Shown: in pieces, positions 1 through 9,800 of the stretch
Numbering within the stretch: position 1 is the stretch's first letter
Layout of the letters: each line of letters starts with the position of its first letter
NCBI GenBank assembly: GCA_006226375.1
Contig: SBHC01000015.1
Location: 1 to 43,860 of the forward strand
Length of the DNA: 43,860 nt
DNA from: Deltaproteobacteria bacterium
Lineage (GTDB): Bacteria > Myxococcota_C > UBA6777
Direction of reading: 5' to 3'
Translations under genes and position numbers: made by a program
The notes under the pieces: model-generated
What the model was told of the DNA's origin: nothing
The model's database searches: none
The model's input: the letters and a program-made list of their open reading frames with translations, nothing else

Positions 1-13
1 AGGATATTCAAGC

Positions 14-1231
14 ATGCGAAACCGGCAATCACTCTCTAGCGGAATTTACCAAAGCGTGACCTTGTCCTCTGTAGGGGCTGGCAATCGTCGAACCGGCACA
101 GGTGGAAACAACTCCAGCTATATGCCCAATGCACCTGTTCGCAGGTCGTTGCGAGGGGAGTTTAAGCTGCCCGTCGAAGACACAGGACTTCCTGTTCTTG
201 CTGAGACCCGACGCTATGTGGTTGCTTGGACTCTGGGCGGGATGGTCGCTGCGACCTTGTTGGGTTTCCTTTGGGTCTACCTGATGGGTTCCAAAGCTTC
301 GGTCTTGGCGAGTTTTCCTTATGTTGGCTGGTTTGTTGTGGTTGCGGCTTCCACCTGGTATGCCGTCTGGAACATCTCATACCAACGTCACTGGATTCAG
401 TTCCAACAGCGCGAACGAGAAATGGTCCTTCATGAAAAGCGAGTGCGAGAAGCTCCCAAGGAGCGGATGTTCACGCAGGTGATCAGCGCTGCAAGCAACG
501 CCAACCCTGACTACACCGCTGCCCGCGTCAACGCGATCATGCGTATCCCTGACTTTATCCTGTCCCGAGGTGGCGACGGAGCTTACTATCGTTCTATTGG
601 AAGTGGGTTGATTGGAACCATTTTGATGGAAGTCAACGCGATGGAGCGAGAAGGTGGGCTTGAGCGACACACCCGTATGGTCAAGCATGCCGCAACCCAG
701 GCTTTGATTGCGATCAAAGAACACATGAACGGCGCCGCTCTTCAAGACGTCAATCTCTCTGGGTTTGACCTGAGCTTCGCCAATCTTTTTGGTGCGGACC
801 TTTCCTCGTCCCGTCTCGTCGAAGCCAACCTGGAAGAGGCCAACTTGCAGGGCGCAAGCCTTGAGTTCTGTGACCTCCAAAAGGCCAACCTTCAGTCGTC
901 ACAGCTCCAAAGCGCCAAGCTCCAAGACGCTGTCATGTTTGAGTCCAACTTGAACAACGCACGAATGCGAGGTATCCACGCCCAACGCTGCAACTTTCAA
1001 CAGGCCAGCTTGCAAAACGTCGATCTCTCCGAAGCGGATCTTCGTGGAGCCAACCTTCGCGAAGTGAACCTTCAAGGTGCCAACCTTCGGTATGCTGATC
1101 TTCGCGGAGCTACTTTGCGCGGTTCCAGCTTGTTGAACGCCGACTTGGAAGGTGCTGACTTGGAAGGTGCGGACCTCGCAGGAGCCGACCTTCAAGGTGC
1201 CCGCACCCAAGGCGCCAACTTGCCTTCCTAG
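14..1231 (+). CDS. Membrane-anchored pentapeptide-repeat protein
   Basis: 405 aa. Residues about 70-90 and 95-118 are two hydrophobic membrane segments, followed by a charged segment and then, from about residue 235 to the end, continuous pentapeptide repeats of the A(D/N)LxG type (ANLQG, ADLRG, ADLEG). The repeats should fold into a right-handed quadrilateral beta-helix. Helix topology puts the repeat domain and the N-terminus on the same side, most simply the cytoplasm. Family members serve as scaffolds or protein-binding modules; nothing here gives a specific partner. The ATG at 14 has AGGA at 1-4 with 9 nt spacing, but the reading frame is open to the window edge, so an upstream start cannot be excluded. 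The middle region (about 120-235) is not recognised. Confidence 0.85.
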   Translation: MRNRQSLSSGIYQSVTLSSVGAGNRRTGTGGNNSSYMPNAPVRRSLRGEFKLPVEDTGLPVLAETRRYVVAWTLGGMVAATLLGFLWVYLMGSKASVLASFPYVGWFVVVAASTWYAVWNISYQRHWIQFQQREREMVLHEKRVREAPKERMFTQVISAASNANPDYTAARVNAIMRIPDFILSRGGDGAYYRSIGSGLIGTILMEVNAMEREGGLERHTRMVKHAATQALIAIKEHMNGAALQDVNLSGFDLSFANLFGADLSSSRLVEANLEEANLQGASLEFCDLQKANLQSSQLQSAKLQDAVMFESNLNNARMRGIHAQRCNFQQASLQNVDLSEADLRGANLREVNLQGANLRYADLRGATLRGSSLLNADLEGADLEGADLAGADLQGARTQGANLPS

Positions 1232-1260
1232 TTCCCTCGCTCCCTTCCTCTTTACCCTAC

Positions 1261-1298
1261 CTACAAAAAATCAATCCCAAAGCATTTACTTTTTGTAG
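1261..1298. terminator. AT-rich hairpin between convergent genes
   Basis: CTACAAAAA (1261-1269) pairs perfectly with TTTTTGTAG (1290-1298) around a 20-nt loop. It lies between the pentapeptide gene and the convergent gene ending at 1286, and includes that gene's last codons. The stem has A and T runs on either side, so it could stop transcription from both directions. The stem is weak, so confidence is modest. Confidence 0.4.
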
Positions 1299-1954
1299 CA
1301 GCGATAGACTCGACGCTTGAGGTGGAATGTATGGTCCACCCAAGCTTGAAAACTTAACGTAGCCATATTGTTGACGTAGCGAAAGGAGAGAACCTTGACG
1401 CTGAAGTTTTTCAACTGCCAGACGCTTCTCTTCGGTCTTTGCTTTTCAATGTGAAGACGGAACCAGGTTTTGAGTGCCTTTTGACTGTGAGCCTTGGAGC
1501 TATGGTACCTGGCTACGGACTTGGAGGTTCCTGCCGGGAACTTTCGAGTGATGGTTTTGGTGATTGTCAGTCTCTCTGTCCATGGACCTTTGCTTGTTTT
1601 GGAACGACGGACATGTCTCCAATAGCAAAAGGTCTCCAGGGTCATTCTGCCGTATTTCTTGCCTTTGGAGACAAACGTTTTCCAGGAATTGATCTTATCT
1701 CGATAGGAACGAATACGACCGTACACTTGGAGACAGGTGTTTTTGGCTTTTTTCCTTAATTGCTTGCGGACCCACGCTTTTCCTTTGAGGAAACCTAACT
1801 TGTATACGCCTTTTGCGGAGGACTTGTAGATCCCGTGTTTGCAGACACAAAGGCGATCTGGGTCCTTCCAATGGTTGTAAGTGCAGTATCCAGCCCAACT
1901 GGCGGAAGAGTAGAGGAGCCCACCCAAGAGAAAGCACAGAGCCAATGATCTCAT
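1286..1954 (-). CDS. Exported Lys/Arg/Trp-rich protein of unknown function
   Basis: 222 aa. The first 21 residues form a clear signal peptide (hydrophobic LALCFLLGGLLYSS, likely cut after ASWA). The mature part starts with a Cys-containing segment (GYCTYNHWKDP...CVCKHG) and is strongly basic, with many Lys, Arg, Trp and Tyr residues. Six Cys in the mature protein would allow disulfides in the periplasm. AAAGGAAC lies just upstream of the ATG at 1954 with good spacing. The gene is divergent from the small exported protein at 2193. I do not recognise the family and assign no function. Confidence 0.75.
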   Translation of the reverse strand: MRSLALCFLLGGLLYSSASWAGYCTYNHWKDPDRLCVCKHGIYKSSAKGVYKLGFLKGKAWVRKQLRKKAKNTCLQVYGRIRSYRDKINSWKTFVSKGKKYGRMTLETFCYWRHVRRSKTSKGPWTERLTITKTITRKFPAGTSKSVARYHSSKAHSQKALKTWFRLHIEKQRPKRSVWQLKNFSVKVLSFRYVNNMATLSFQAWVDHTFHLKRRVYRCYKK

Positions 1955-2192
1955 AACTTGTTCCTTTTTGTGTAGAGTCGTCGATTTTCTTGCTTCTGAT
2001 CTCTACATCGAAGCATGCGTCGAAAATGCACACCAAGAAATGAATCGCTTTTGGGGCAGTGTCATTGCCTCAGAAGGAACCCAAACAAGGGTTGACTTTC
2101 CTTGCTGACTCTGGACTACTTGGATGTGTTCCATGAGTGATTGGTTTGGTATGACCGTCGTTTCGGTACGGACAACGTAGGAGGAGTTCTCG

Positions 2193-2729
2193 ATGAAGTG
2201 GGTTTGTCGCCTTGTGGTTGGGGTTGTTTGTTGTTGCAGTTTGGGGTCCTTTGCCAGCGCTCAAAAGTCCCCCTCTGGATTGACCTTGACGAAGTTTAAG
2301 CGGGCTGGGATCTGGCACAAGCGACTGGCAGGTTCATGGACGCTTTCCCAAAAGCTAGCGGTCCAACTTCACGGAAAGAAGGAGCGGTCCAAGCTGACTG
2401 GGCTAAAGTTTAAGCTGGACACCAAGGCGTTGGCGTTGATCCCCAAGCGGTACCAGAAGTTTTTGCAGAAGAAGCGGCTGGTCGTAGCAGGCTTGATGAC
2501 ACTCATTACGAGAAAGGGTGCGGTTCCCTATGGCATTCCCTTTGTGATTACGCTCTTTAATGGAGAGACCCAGGTCTTGTTCTTTCTTCATCGAGGGAAG
2601 CGAAAGTACGGAAACCCCGAGTCCTTTCAAGTGATGATGATGACCAACGAAGACAAGAAGAAAGATATCTTGTTTGTGGGTGATGACCTGAGCGTGGTTA
2701 ACATGCTTCCGTTTACTCGAACTCGCTAA
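2193..2729 (+). CDS. Small exported protein of unknown function
   Basis: 178 aa with an N-terminal signal peptide (CRLVVGVVCCCSLGSFASA, cut near residue 23). The mature protein is basic and predicted beta-rich. A segment around residue 45 (AGSWTL) is followed by alternating hydrophobic strands, a pattern seen in small barrel or lipocalin-like folds, but too weak to name a family. The start is supported by AGGAGGAG 8 nt upstream of the ATG. The 3' end overlaps the 3' end of convergent mtnC by 17 bp (2713-2729), so the two transcripts are complementary there. Confidence 0.75.
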   Translation: MKWVCRLVVGVVCCCSLGSFASAQKSPSGLTLTKFKRAGIWHKRLAGSWTLSQKLAVQLHGKKERSKLTGLKFKLDTKALALIPKRYQKFLQKKRLVVAGLMTLITRKGAVPYGIPFVITLFNGETQVLFFLHRGKRKYGNPESFQVMMMTNEDKKKDILFVGDDLSVVNMLPFTRTR

Positions 2730-3471
2730 AGGAAAGTAAGGGTTCGAGTGATGTCCACACCGGGTGAGAGTGCTCGGGTTGTGGATGGTTTCCTGGTCGC
2801 TCCAGTATCACAGCCTTCATCCCTGCCTCGACTGCTGCATCAGCCTCTTCCACCACATCTGTTGCAAACACAATCGTTGATGGCTCCGATTTGATAGCTT
2901 CGGCGATAGCTTGGTAGCTAGAAGCTATCCGTTTGGGTCCTGTTGTTGTGTCAAAATGTCCGGAAAGATACGGAAGCATGTCTCCTTGCACGGTTTGTCC
3001 AAACAGGAGCTTCTGCGCTTGGATGCTACCCGACGAATAGATGTACACGGGTACTTTCTTTTCATGAAGCTTCTGTAACACTCCTGCTACATCCTCAAAC
3101 AGCTCTCCCTTCAGGTCTCCTTCGTCATACCCTAGCTTCCAAATCTTTCCTTGCATGGACTTCAAACCCGTTGTCTTTCTGTCGTGGTCCATCTGCCAGA
3201 GCAAGTAGGCAACGTAGGATTGGCACCGCTCCATTTCGTCCTGACTGTTCGAAAGACTCGGTGGTTTCAAGCCTTCTTTCACATCTTGGGTGTGTTGTTC
3301 TTGGACCCGTTGCAAGTCCGACAGGACATTAGGATTGTCCCATTGTTTCGCAAGAAACGTTGCCATTTGGTCACGTGCATAGGGAAACAACACATCATAC
3401 ACAAAGGTGACGGGGGTGGTGGTTCCTTCAATGTCTAGAACTACAGCTTTGGGAGCCTCGTTTCCGCTCAC
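2713..3471 (-). CDS. mtnC: Enolase-phosphatase E1 (methionine salvage)
   Basis: HAD-superfamily enzyme that converts 2,3-diketo-5-methylthiopentyl-1-phosphate by enolisation and dephosphorylation in the methionine salvage pathway; cytoplasmic. The N-terminal DIEGTTTP motif (D13 and E15 from the chosen start) is the family's nucleophile motif. Further matches are YSSGS in motif II, the lysine segment TGPKRIASSY, and FATDVVEEADAA in motif IV. The frame is open to 3543, but a GTG at 3471 preceded by AGGAG with 7 nt spacing gives 252 aa, normal for the family, and removes a basic leader that E1 enzymes lack. It is the only mtn gene at this end of the window; mtnP lies at 32195. Confidence 0.93.
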   Translation of the reverse strand: MSGNEAPKAVVLDIEGTTTPVTFVYDVLFPYARDQMATFLAKQWDNPNVLSDLQRVQEQHTQDVKEGLKPPSLSNSQDEMERCQSYVAYLLWQMDHDRKTTGLKSMQGKIWKLGYDEGDLKGELFEDVAGVLQKLHEKKVPVYIYSSGSIQAQKLLFGQTVQGDMLPYLSGHFDTTTGPKRIASSYQAIAEAIKSEPSTIVFATDVVEEADAAVEAGMKAVILERPGNHPQPEHSHPVWTSLEPLLSFSEFE

Positions 3472-3617
3472 GTCGTTTCTCCTGGTGTTAAGTGGCTGTT
3501 TTGCTTGCTGCTTCAAGAATGAAGCGAGTTTTGAATGCCGCAACTGTGATGCCGCACATCGGACCGTTCTGGGTATACTCTATGCCAGAGGAAGTTAACG
3601 AGTACAAGGAAGAAACG

Positions 3618-4955
3618 ATGAAACGATGTGTCTCATGGTATGGGAGTCGTGCGTCTGCGACTTCGTTTTGGAATGTATGGCTGCGACGGGTGAAGAGGTC
3701 TTGTCTCACCCCGTTGCTCTGGGGGGCTTTTGGGTTCGCTGCTTGGGTAGGTTTGGGTCCTTCTTGGGTTGGGGCTGATACAGGTTCCTTTGCTCTTGAT
3801 CCTGACACAGAGCCTCCTCCGGATGTGGAGGAGAAACCTTCCACAGAGAAAGGGCCAAAAGCGAAATCGAGTGTTGCCAAAAAGGCTTCTCCCAAGAAGA
3901 AGTCTTTATGGGGAAAGAACGTCTTTATGCTGGGGGCTGGCTTTTCTTCGGTTGAAGGATTCCTGCTTACCTCAAGGATTGCCACGCGAGATTTGTTTGG
4001 TGTTAAGGGACTGCACATTGGTCTGGATGCCAACATCTCGGGTATTTCCCAGCAAACATCGACCCAGATTGTTTACGATTCCCCTGAACAACCTTGGGTG
4101 CTGGAGCTTGAACTCAAAGCCTTAAACCAACAATGGCAAATTCTTGAAGAAGGGGACAATCCTGCCTGGTTGCAAGTCGGCGGATCGTTGCGAGTGGGCT
4201 GGAAGTTTGCGAGAGGTTGGCGCGTTTACGCTGGTCTACGTTTGGAGCATCATTCTCTTACTCATGTAGAGAACCTTGGTCCTACTCCAGGGTTTCCTGA
4301 GCTGCAAGGTGCCCGCAATCCAAGGCTTCTCTCCGCTTTGTCACTTTCTTTGGAATACCAAACTCCCCAAGACCCGAAGTCAAAATCTCCCTTTCACAAA
4401 GGATGGGACTTTGCATTCGGGGTGGAAGGTAGCTCCCCTTCTATTGGTTCAAGCTATACGTTTGGTCGCGTTCATGGTCACATTGGCTACGGTCTCAGCT
4501 TACCCTATGGCATGCATATCAAGGTCGAAACACACGCCGGGATGTTAATGGGGAACAAACACTCGACGCCGTTTGGCGAACGTTACCAGCTTGGCGGCTC
4601 GGGCCGTCAGTTGACCTTGCTTCCCTTGCTGGGTCCTGTGATGCAACAAGGGAACATGCTCGTTCCGTTGGGAGGAGAAGGGATGCTGCATGCCAAGGCC
4701 TTGTTCTACGCGCCCATCGTCAAAACCATCGGTTTGTACGCCTTTGCAGGTGTGGAGGCTGGAGCCTTGTTGTTCTCGCAACAACGGCCTGGTATGGAAC
4801 CCTGGCAGGTGTCGTGGAATGCCTCCTTTGTGTTTGGGATGAAGTGGTTTTCACCGATTGGTCCACTGGTGTTTGGTTGGGGCGTTCCCATGGTGCAGCA
4901 TCCTGATATGCCCCCTGGTATATCCTTCTCGTTTGGTATTGGTAACGCATTCTAA
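3618..4955 (+). CDS. Omp85/BamA-like outer-membrane barrel without POTRA domains
   Basis: 445 aa from the ATG at 3618 (AAGGA, 8 nt spacing); the frame is open from 3492. A long signal region (hydrophobic core LTPLLWGAFGFAAWVGLG, about residues 29-46) is followed by a Pro/Lys/Ser-rich linker and then an all-beta domain of about 350 residues. The C-terminal third matches Omp85 barrels: an LGG segment in place of loop 6, then LGP, VPLGGEGMLHAKALF, YAFAGVEAG, FGMKWFSPIGPLVFGWGVP, and a terminal strand ending in FGIGNAF with a final aromatic. There is no room for POTRA domains. The loop-6 motif usually read as VRGF/Y appears as GRQL, keeping the Arg. It probably inserts in the outer membrane as a transporter, insertase-like or passive barrel; the substrate is unknown. 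Confidence 0.75.
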   Translation: MKRCVSWYGSRASATSFWNVWLRRVKRSCLTPLLWGAFGFAAWVGLGPSWVGADTGSFALDPDTEPPPDVEEKPSTEKGPKAKSSVAKKASPKKKSLWGKNVFMLGAGFSSVEGFLLTSRIATRDLFGVKGLHIGLDANISGISQQTSTQIVYDSPEQPWVLELELKALNQQWQILEEGDNPAWLQVGGSLRVGWKFARGWRVYAGLRLEHHSLTHVENLGPTPGFPELQGARNPRLLSALSLSLEYQTPQDPKSKSPFHKGWDFAFGVEGSSPSIGSSYTFGRVHGHIGYGLSLPYGMHIKVETHAGMLMGNKHSTPFGERYQLGGSGRQLTLLPLLGPVMQQGNMLVPLGGEGMLHAKALFYAPIVKTIGLYAFAGVEAGALLFSQQRPGMEPWQVSWNASFVFGMKWFSPIGPLVFGWGVPMVQHPDMPPGISFSFGIGNAF

Positions 4956-5035
4956 CCCTCACAGCTGGACTTGTACCCTCGAATCTCATAGGGTCAGAGC
5001 GTTCATTTTCTCTGTGAGATATGAGGTTACGCTCC

Positions 5036-6262
5036 ATGCATTTGGCTCTTTGTGCATTTGGGACGGTAGGTGATGTTCTTCCTTTACTGCAAATCGCGAA
5101 GGTCATCCAGGAACAAGGCGGACATGTCACTTGCATCTTAAATCCAGTGATGTCCGTACATGCCGAGGCATTGGAGCTTTCGTATGTTGCGGTAGGAGAA
5201 CCTTGGAAGCCTGAATCGCTCGCTACTGATCCACGACTCCTCAACCCCAGGTTCGTGTGGAGTGAAGTCTTTCGACCTCAAATTCAGCCGATGTTCCATG
5301 CGATTCACGAGCTGCATCAAGCAAAGCCTCTGGACGGCGTTATCAACCACATTTGGTGCTTTGGTGGTTCGTTTGCTGCAGAGTCCCTTGGTGTTCCTTC
5401 TTACATGGTTGGACTGGCGCCGATCACTTGGTTTTCCTTAGAGAGTCCGCCCCAAGTTGACCACAGACGGATGCCACCGGCGATGCATCGTTGGGCGATG
5501 AAGTGGATCGCTCGTCCCTTGATTCAATGGATCTATGAGCCAGGGATGCAAGCGGAGGCGAAGGCTGTGGGGCTTCCCTTTCGGCGGCATCGGTTTTGGG
5601 GAGTGCAACAAGAGGCTGCTCTCAACCTTGGACTTTGGTCGCCGCATTGGCGACCTCCAGCCTCCGATGATCCACCTTGTGCACACGCGGTTGGTTTTCC
5701 GTTGTCCTCCTCTGCTCGTTCTCTCTCTGAGCAGACCGAGAGCTTTCTATCTTCGGGGAAGCCACCTATCGTGATGGGGTTAGGGAGCGCGTTGTCCAAG
5801 GCCGAAGCCTCCCTTTATCAGCTTGTATTGAAGGTTGCGATTCTGCTTGGAGAGAGACTCATCCTTGTGGGGGTGGACGCCAGCCAACTTGCGGGTGTTA
5901 CCGAGGATGTTTGTTGTGTTCCTTTTGAACCCTATTCAATGCTGTTTGAGCAGGCTCGTTGTATCATCCATCATGGTGGGATTGGGACAACCGCTGAGGC
6001 CATTCGAGCGGGCGCTCCTCAGCTTGTGATTGGCTTTGGGAACGACCAACATGCCAACGGTTTTCGGACGGAGTCGAACCAACTGGGCTTGTGGCTTCCC
6101 AAGCAGCGAGCGACGCCTCGGAATGTTATGGCTTCTTTGCAGCTTTTGTTGACGAACTCTGCATGTTCGCACCGTGCTCAGGCGATGAGTCAAGCGGTTG
6201 GCTCGGAAACACCCGGACAAATTAAGGCCGCTCGGTTGATTCTGGAGCATCAGAAAAAATAG
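5036..6262 (+). CDS. GT1-family glycosyltransferase (UGT/MGT-like)
   Basis: 408 aa from the ATG at 5036 (GAGG, 9 nt spacing); an ATG at 5021 is in frame but poorly spaced from any ribosome binding site. The N-terminus HLALCAFGTVGDVLPLL is the usual opening of GT-B fold family 1 enzymes. The C-terminal donor-binding signature is clear: PFEPYSMLF, HHGGIGTTAEAIRAGAPQLV and FGNDQHANGFR. Such enzymes move a sugar from a nucleotide donor to lipids, sterols, polyketides or similar acceptors in the cytoplasm. The conserved His-Gly-Gly and Asp-Gln residues suggest an active enzyme. The acceptor cannot be read from the sequence; no biosynthetic genes adjoin it. It ends 7 nt from the convergent gene at 6270. 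Confidence 0.9.
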   Translation: MHLALCAFGTVGDVLPLLQIAKVIQEQGGHVTCILNPVMSVHAEALELSYVAVGEPWKPESLATDPRLLNPRFVWSEVFRPQIQPMFHAIHELHQAKPLDGVINHIWCFGGSFAAESLGVPSYMVGLAPITWFSLESPPQVDHRRMPPAMHRWAMKWIARPLIQWIYEPGMQAEAKAVGLPFRRHRFWGVQQEAALNLGLWSPHWRPPASDDPPCAHAVGFPLSSSARSLSEQTESFLSSGKPPIVMGLGSALSKAEASLYQLVLKVAILLGERLILVGVDASQLAGVTEDVCCVPFEPYSMLFEQARCIIHHGGIGTTAEAIRAGAPQLVIGFGNDQHANGFRTESNQLGLWLPKQRATPRNVMASLQLLLTNSACSHRAQAMSQAVGSETPGQIKAARLILEHQKK

Positions 6263-6269
6263 AGGGTGG

Positions 6270-6737
6270 TTAGGAGGAGGTTCCCGACTGCTGGATTCTT
6301 CGCAGCCACAATAGACCGAAGAGGAGGAGAAAGGGAAGCAGGCTTAGGAGGATGCTTCCAGACATGGTTCCGGTTTGGCTGCATCCAAGGACAGAGCTTG
6401 AGGCGCAACGCATGGCCTTTTGGCAGGTCCCTTTGCTGCAAGTTCCACTGCACGTGCCGTGTGCAAACTCAACGGTGTAGGAGCCGCCTCTGTGTACCCC
6501 TGTTTCCGTGGTGATGCAGAGGGATATCTCTCGACAAGTTTCTCCAGATTTGCAATCCGTGTTGGACTGACAAGTGGTTGGTGCACAGTGTGGCCCTACA
6601 TGACCTGTACTGGGTGTGGAGCCCGCGGGGCAGGAGGTCGGAGCTGGATTGACAACGTCTGCGTGGCCCAGCCAAGATACGCCTAAAAACGCCAAGGTGA
6701 ATGAGAGAACGGATGTCATTTTCAGAATAGTTCTCAT
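6270..6737 (-). CDS. Small Cys-rich surface protein with C-terminal Cys-helix-Arg-Arg anchor
   Basis: 155 aa. Signal peptide at residues 1-26 (MTSVLSFTLAFLGVSWLGHA). The mature part has 12 Cys in about 95 residues, including CQSNTDCKSGETC, a pattern common in myxobacterial Cys-rich proteins. The tail consists of Cys119 (GCSQTG), a hydrophobic helix (SILLSLLPFLLLFGLLWL) and Arg-Arg plus a short polar end. This resembles a MYXO-CTERM sorting signal, so the protein may be processed and anchored at the cell surface. AAGGAG sits 9 nt before the ATG at 6737. It is divergent from the giant CARDB protein, which has the same type of tail. Function unknown. Confidence 0.75.
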   Translation of the reverse strand: MRTILKMTSVLSFTLAFLGVSWLGHADVVNPAPTSCPAGSTPSTGHVGPHCAPTTCQSNTDCKSGETCREISLCITTETGVHRGGSYTVEFAHGTCSGTCSKGTCQKAMRCASSSVLGCSQTGTMSGSILLSLLPFLLLFGLLWLRRIQQSGTSS

Positions 6738-6817
6738 GAGATTGGTCTCCTTGTGGGTTGGAGACCGTAGTGTAGCTTATGTTCTTTGGAATGGCCACCC
6801 CAAACTCGTTTTAACCA

Positions 6818-6847
6818 TTGACCATAAAGGGTGAACTCGACTAAACT
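6818..6847 (+). promoter_or_regulatory. Candidate sigma-70-type promoter for the CARDB protein
   Basis: TTGACC at 6818-6823 and TAAACT at 6842-6847 are separated by 18 nt. The expected start of transcription is near 6854, some 30 nt before the ATG at 6885. The -10 box matches four of six consensus positions; no experiment supports it. Confidence 0.35.
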
Positions 6848-6884
6848 TTTCGGGAATACTCTTGGAAAGTTGTTGGAGGTCTTT

Positions 6885-9800
6885 ATGTTTCGGTTGTCAT
6901 CTGTGTTTTCAACCTTGGGTTGGGGATTTGGGCTCTGGTTGTTAGGCTGTGGCGTGTCGGCGAGTGTCTACGCCCAGGCCAACTTGGTCATGAAGTCGTG
7001 GACCGCTGACCTCAACACCGCTCAAGGGGCTGGCACTCCAGTGACCTTTACCTTTGAAGTGGAAAACAAGGGAAACAAGGCAGCTGGGGCCTTCGATGTG
7101 GCCTTTTATTATGGCGACTCGACCTCCTTTTCCAACCTGACCCTCTTTGCAACGTACAAGGTCACTTCTCTGGATGCCGGAAAAACGACCGGTCGAGTGA
7201 CAGTGGTGGGGAACCTTCCTTCCAATGTCGCTTGGGGAGTCCGCGCACTTCATTACTACATCGACCCCACACGGGTGGTCCCCGAGACAAGCGATGGCGA
7301 CAACTATTCGAACACTGCCCCCCGGTATTCCCGTCGTATCACCATTACAGGACTTCCTGATATTCAAGTTGAGGCGGTTCGGGTTGTGCCCACCGATCAG
7401 GTGCCGAATGGAACCATTCAGGTCGGCTATCGCTTATACAACGCAGGGTATTCGAGGGTCACGACCTACTTCGATACTTATTTTTATGACTCCGTTGATA
7501 ACCGCTTTCAAAGCACAACCGACAAATACTTGGGCCAGTACCAGCGTCTTTCGTCCCTCAACGCTCGAACGCATTGGCCTTCTTCCACGGGTTACTCCTA
7601 CCGAACCTTCAAGGTGCCAGCCAACGCTGCTGTTGGAGACCGATACGTCGTCGTTCGATCGGATGCGACAAGCCGAATTGTCAACGAGATCTCCGAGACC
7701 AATAACTATGGCTACCTCCAATACAAAGTGGTAAGCCAAAAGCCAGAGTTATCCCTCACCTTGTTTTCTGCTGCAACAACCGTTAACGGGTACAACGAAC
7801 AACGGACCATTACCTACACGGCAAAGAACAGCGGAACGGCTGCTTCTGGCGATTTTAATATCTCCTTCTACTATGGGAACTCGACCAGCACTTCGGGCCT
7901 TGTTCTGCTTGGAACAACAACAGTCAAAAGCCTGGACCCTGGCAAAGATACAGGGCGAGTTGGGTACACCATAACGATGCCCGATGCCTCAGTGTATGGC
8001 ACTCGATACCTCCATTACTTCGTTGACTCTGGTGGAAAGGTTAGCGAAATTAATGAAACCAACAACCGAAGTTATCGAGCCATCTCTGTCCGTGGTCTTC
8101 CCAACCTCCAAGTGACCGCGCTCTCCGCTGCACCTACAACACAGGTGCCCAGTGGTGAGCTTCGGATGAACTTTACAGTGTCCAACTGGAACAAGACGGG
8201 GGCCACAAGGAACACCGTTGAAACAACCTTAAGGTTTTACTATTCGGCCGATGCAAGCCTCAACACGCGCGTCGATACCTACATCGGACAACTGAACATT
8301 CCTGCCATCTGGACGGGGAAGTCGTACTCTGGAGCCTACACCGTTAAGCTACCCAACAACGCTGCTGTCGGGGCGCGCTATATCTTTGCGTATGCAGACA
8401 TTGCCAACAAACAGCGAGAGTCCGTGGAGAATGATAACTTCAAGAGCACCCCAGTGACTGTCGGACGAGCGATTGGCGACCTTGAGATGGCGACCTGGAA
8501 CGCGCCAGCTACATCGGATGGTGCTGGGAAAGTTGTACCCATTGCTTTTACCATTCGCAATCGTGGAAATGCCGACACTACACCTCATTCCGTCGCGTTT
8601 CATTATGGTGATTCTACCACTCGTTCAGGCCTTGCTCTTTTGGGAACAGCTCAGGTTCCGACGTTGCGTGCTGGGCAAACCCACCAAGCCACCATCAATG
8701 TAACGTTGCCAGGCGTTGTGCTGCTAGGAAAGCGGGCCATTCATTATACGATTGACAACAAAGCAGAAGTCTCTGAGTCCAGTGAAACCAACAACGTTGG
8801 GAGCCGGACTCTGACCATCACCGGGAAGCCCAATCTTCAAGTTGAGGCGCTCTCCGTTACTCCGTTGCAACAGACGGCGGGTGGTGATGTTCGAGTCGTG
8901 TACCGTGTCGTGAACAAAGGACTCTCGCGAGCCAGTGCCAACACACAGGCTCAAGTGTATGTATCCAATGATGCAACTCTCACTCCTGCAGACACAGCCC
9001 TTCGAACGTTACCGGTGACTCCCCTTGCTGTGGGAGAGACCTATCCACAAGGTCAACCTGGAACGGTCTCTGTGACGCTTCCCTCCAACCTGGGCGTGGG
9101 GAAAGTGTATGTCGGGGTTCTCGCGGACCAACTTGATGCTGTCGACGAAACCTCCGAAACCGACAATGGCAAGTCGGTTGAAGTTGCGATTGTTGCCAAC
9201 GTTCCTGACCTGACTGTGGGGACTTGGTCGATTCAACCCACGACCGCTACAGGAAGCGGGGATGCTGTCTCCGTTACGTTCACCGTGAAAAACACAGGAA
9301 AGGCGGACGCTGGCGCATTCTCTGTTGCTTTCTTTTATGGCGATACGACAGCCCGAACCAACTTGTCTTTGTTGGGGCAGGCTAACGTTGCAGGACTCAA
9401 AGCTGGGGCAACTAGCGCTTCGGCTACGGTTTCCTTAACCCTTCCCAAGGAAGTTCTGACTGGACAACGCTACGTACATTTGTCCATCGATCCCTCCGAC
9501 CAGGTCGGGGAGTTTACGGAATCAAACAACAACGCCTTCCTTCCTCTCACATTGACCGGCAAGCCCAATCTCAAGATTGATACCTACAGCGTCTCACCGT
9601 CGCAGCAGGTTCCAGGCGGGAAGGTCACCATCACCTACAGGGTCACCAACGACGGCAAGACAAAGGTGGGCGCAACCAAGCTAGGTGTCTACCTTTCCGC
9701 TGACTCCAACATCGACGCAAAGGATACGTTGCTTGCATCGATGACCTTGCCAGCCTTGGACTCAGGGGCGTCTCATCCTGCTTCGGGGCTTCTTACCCTG

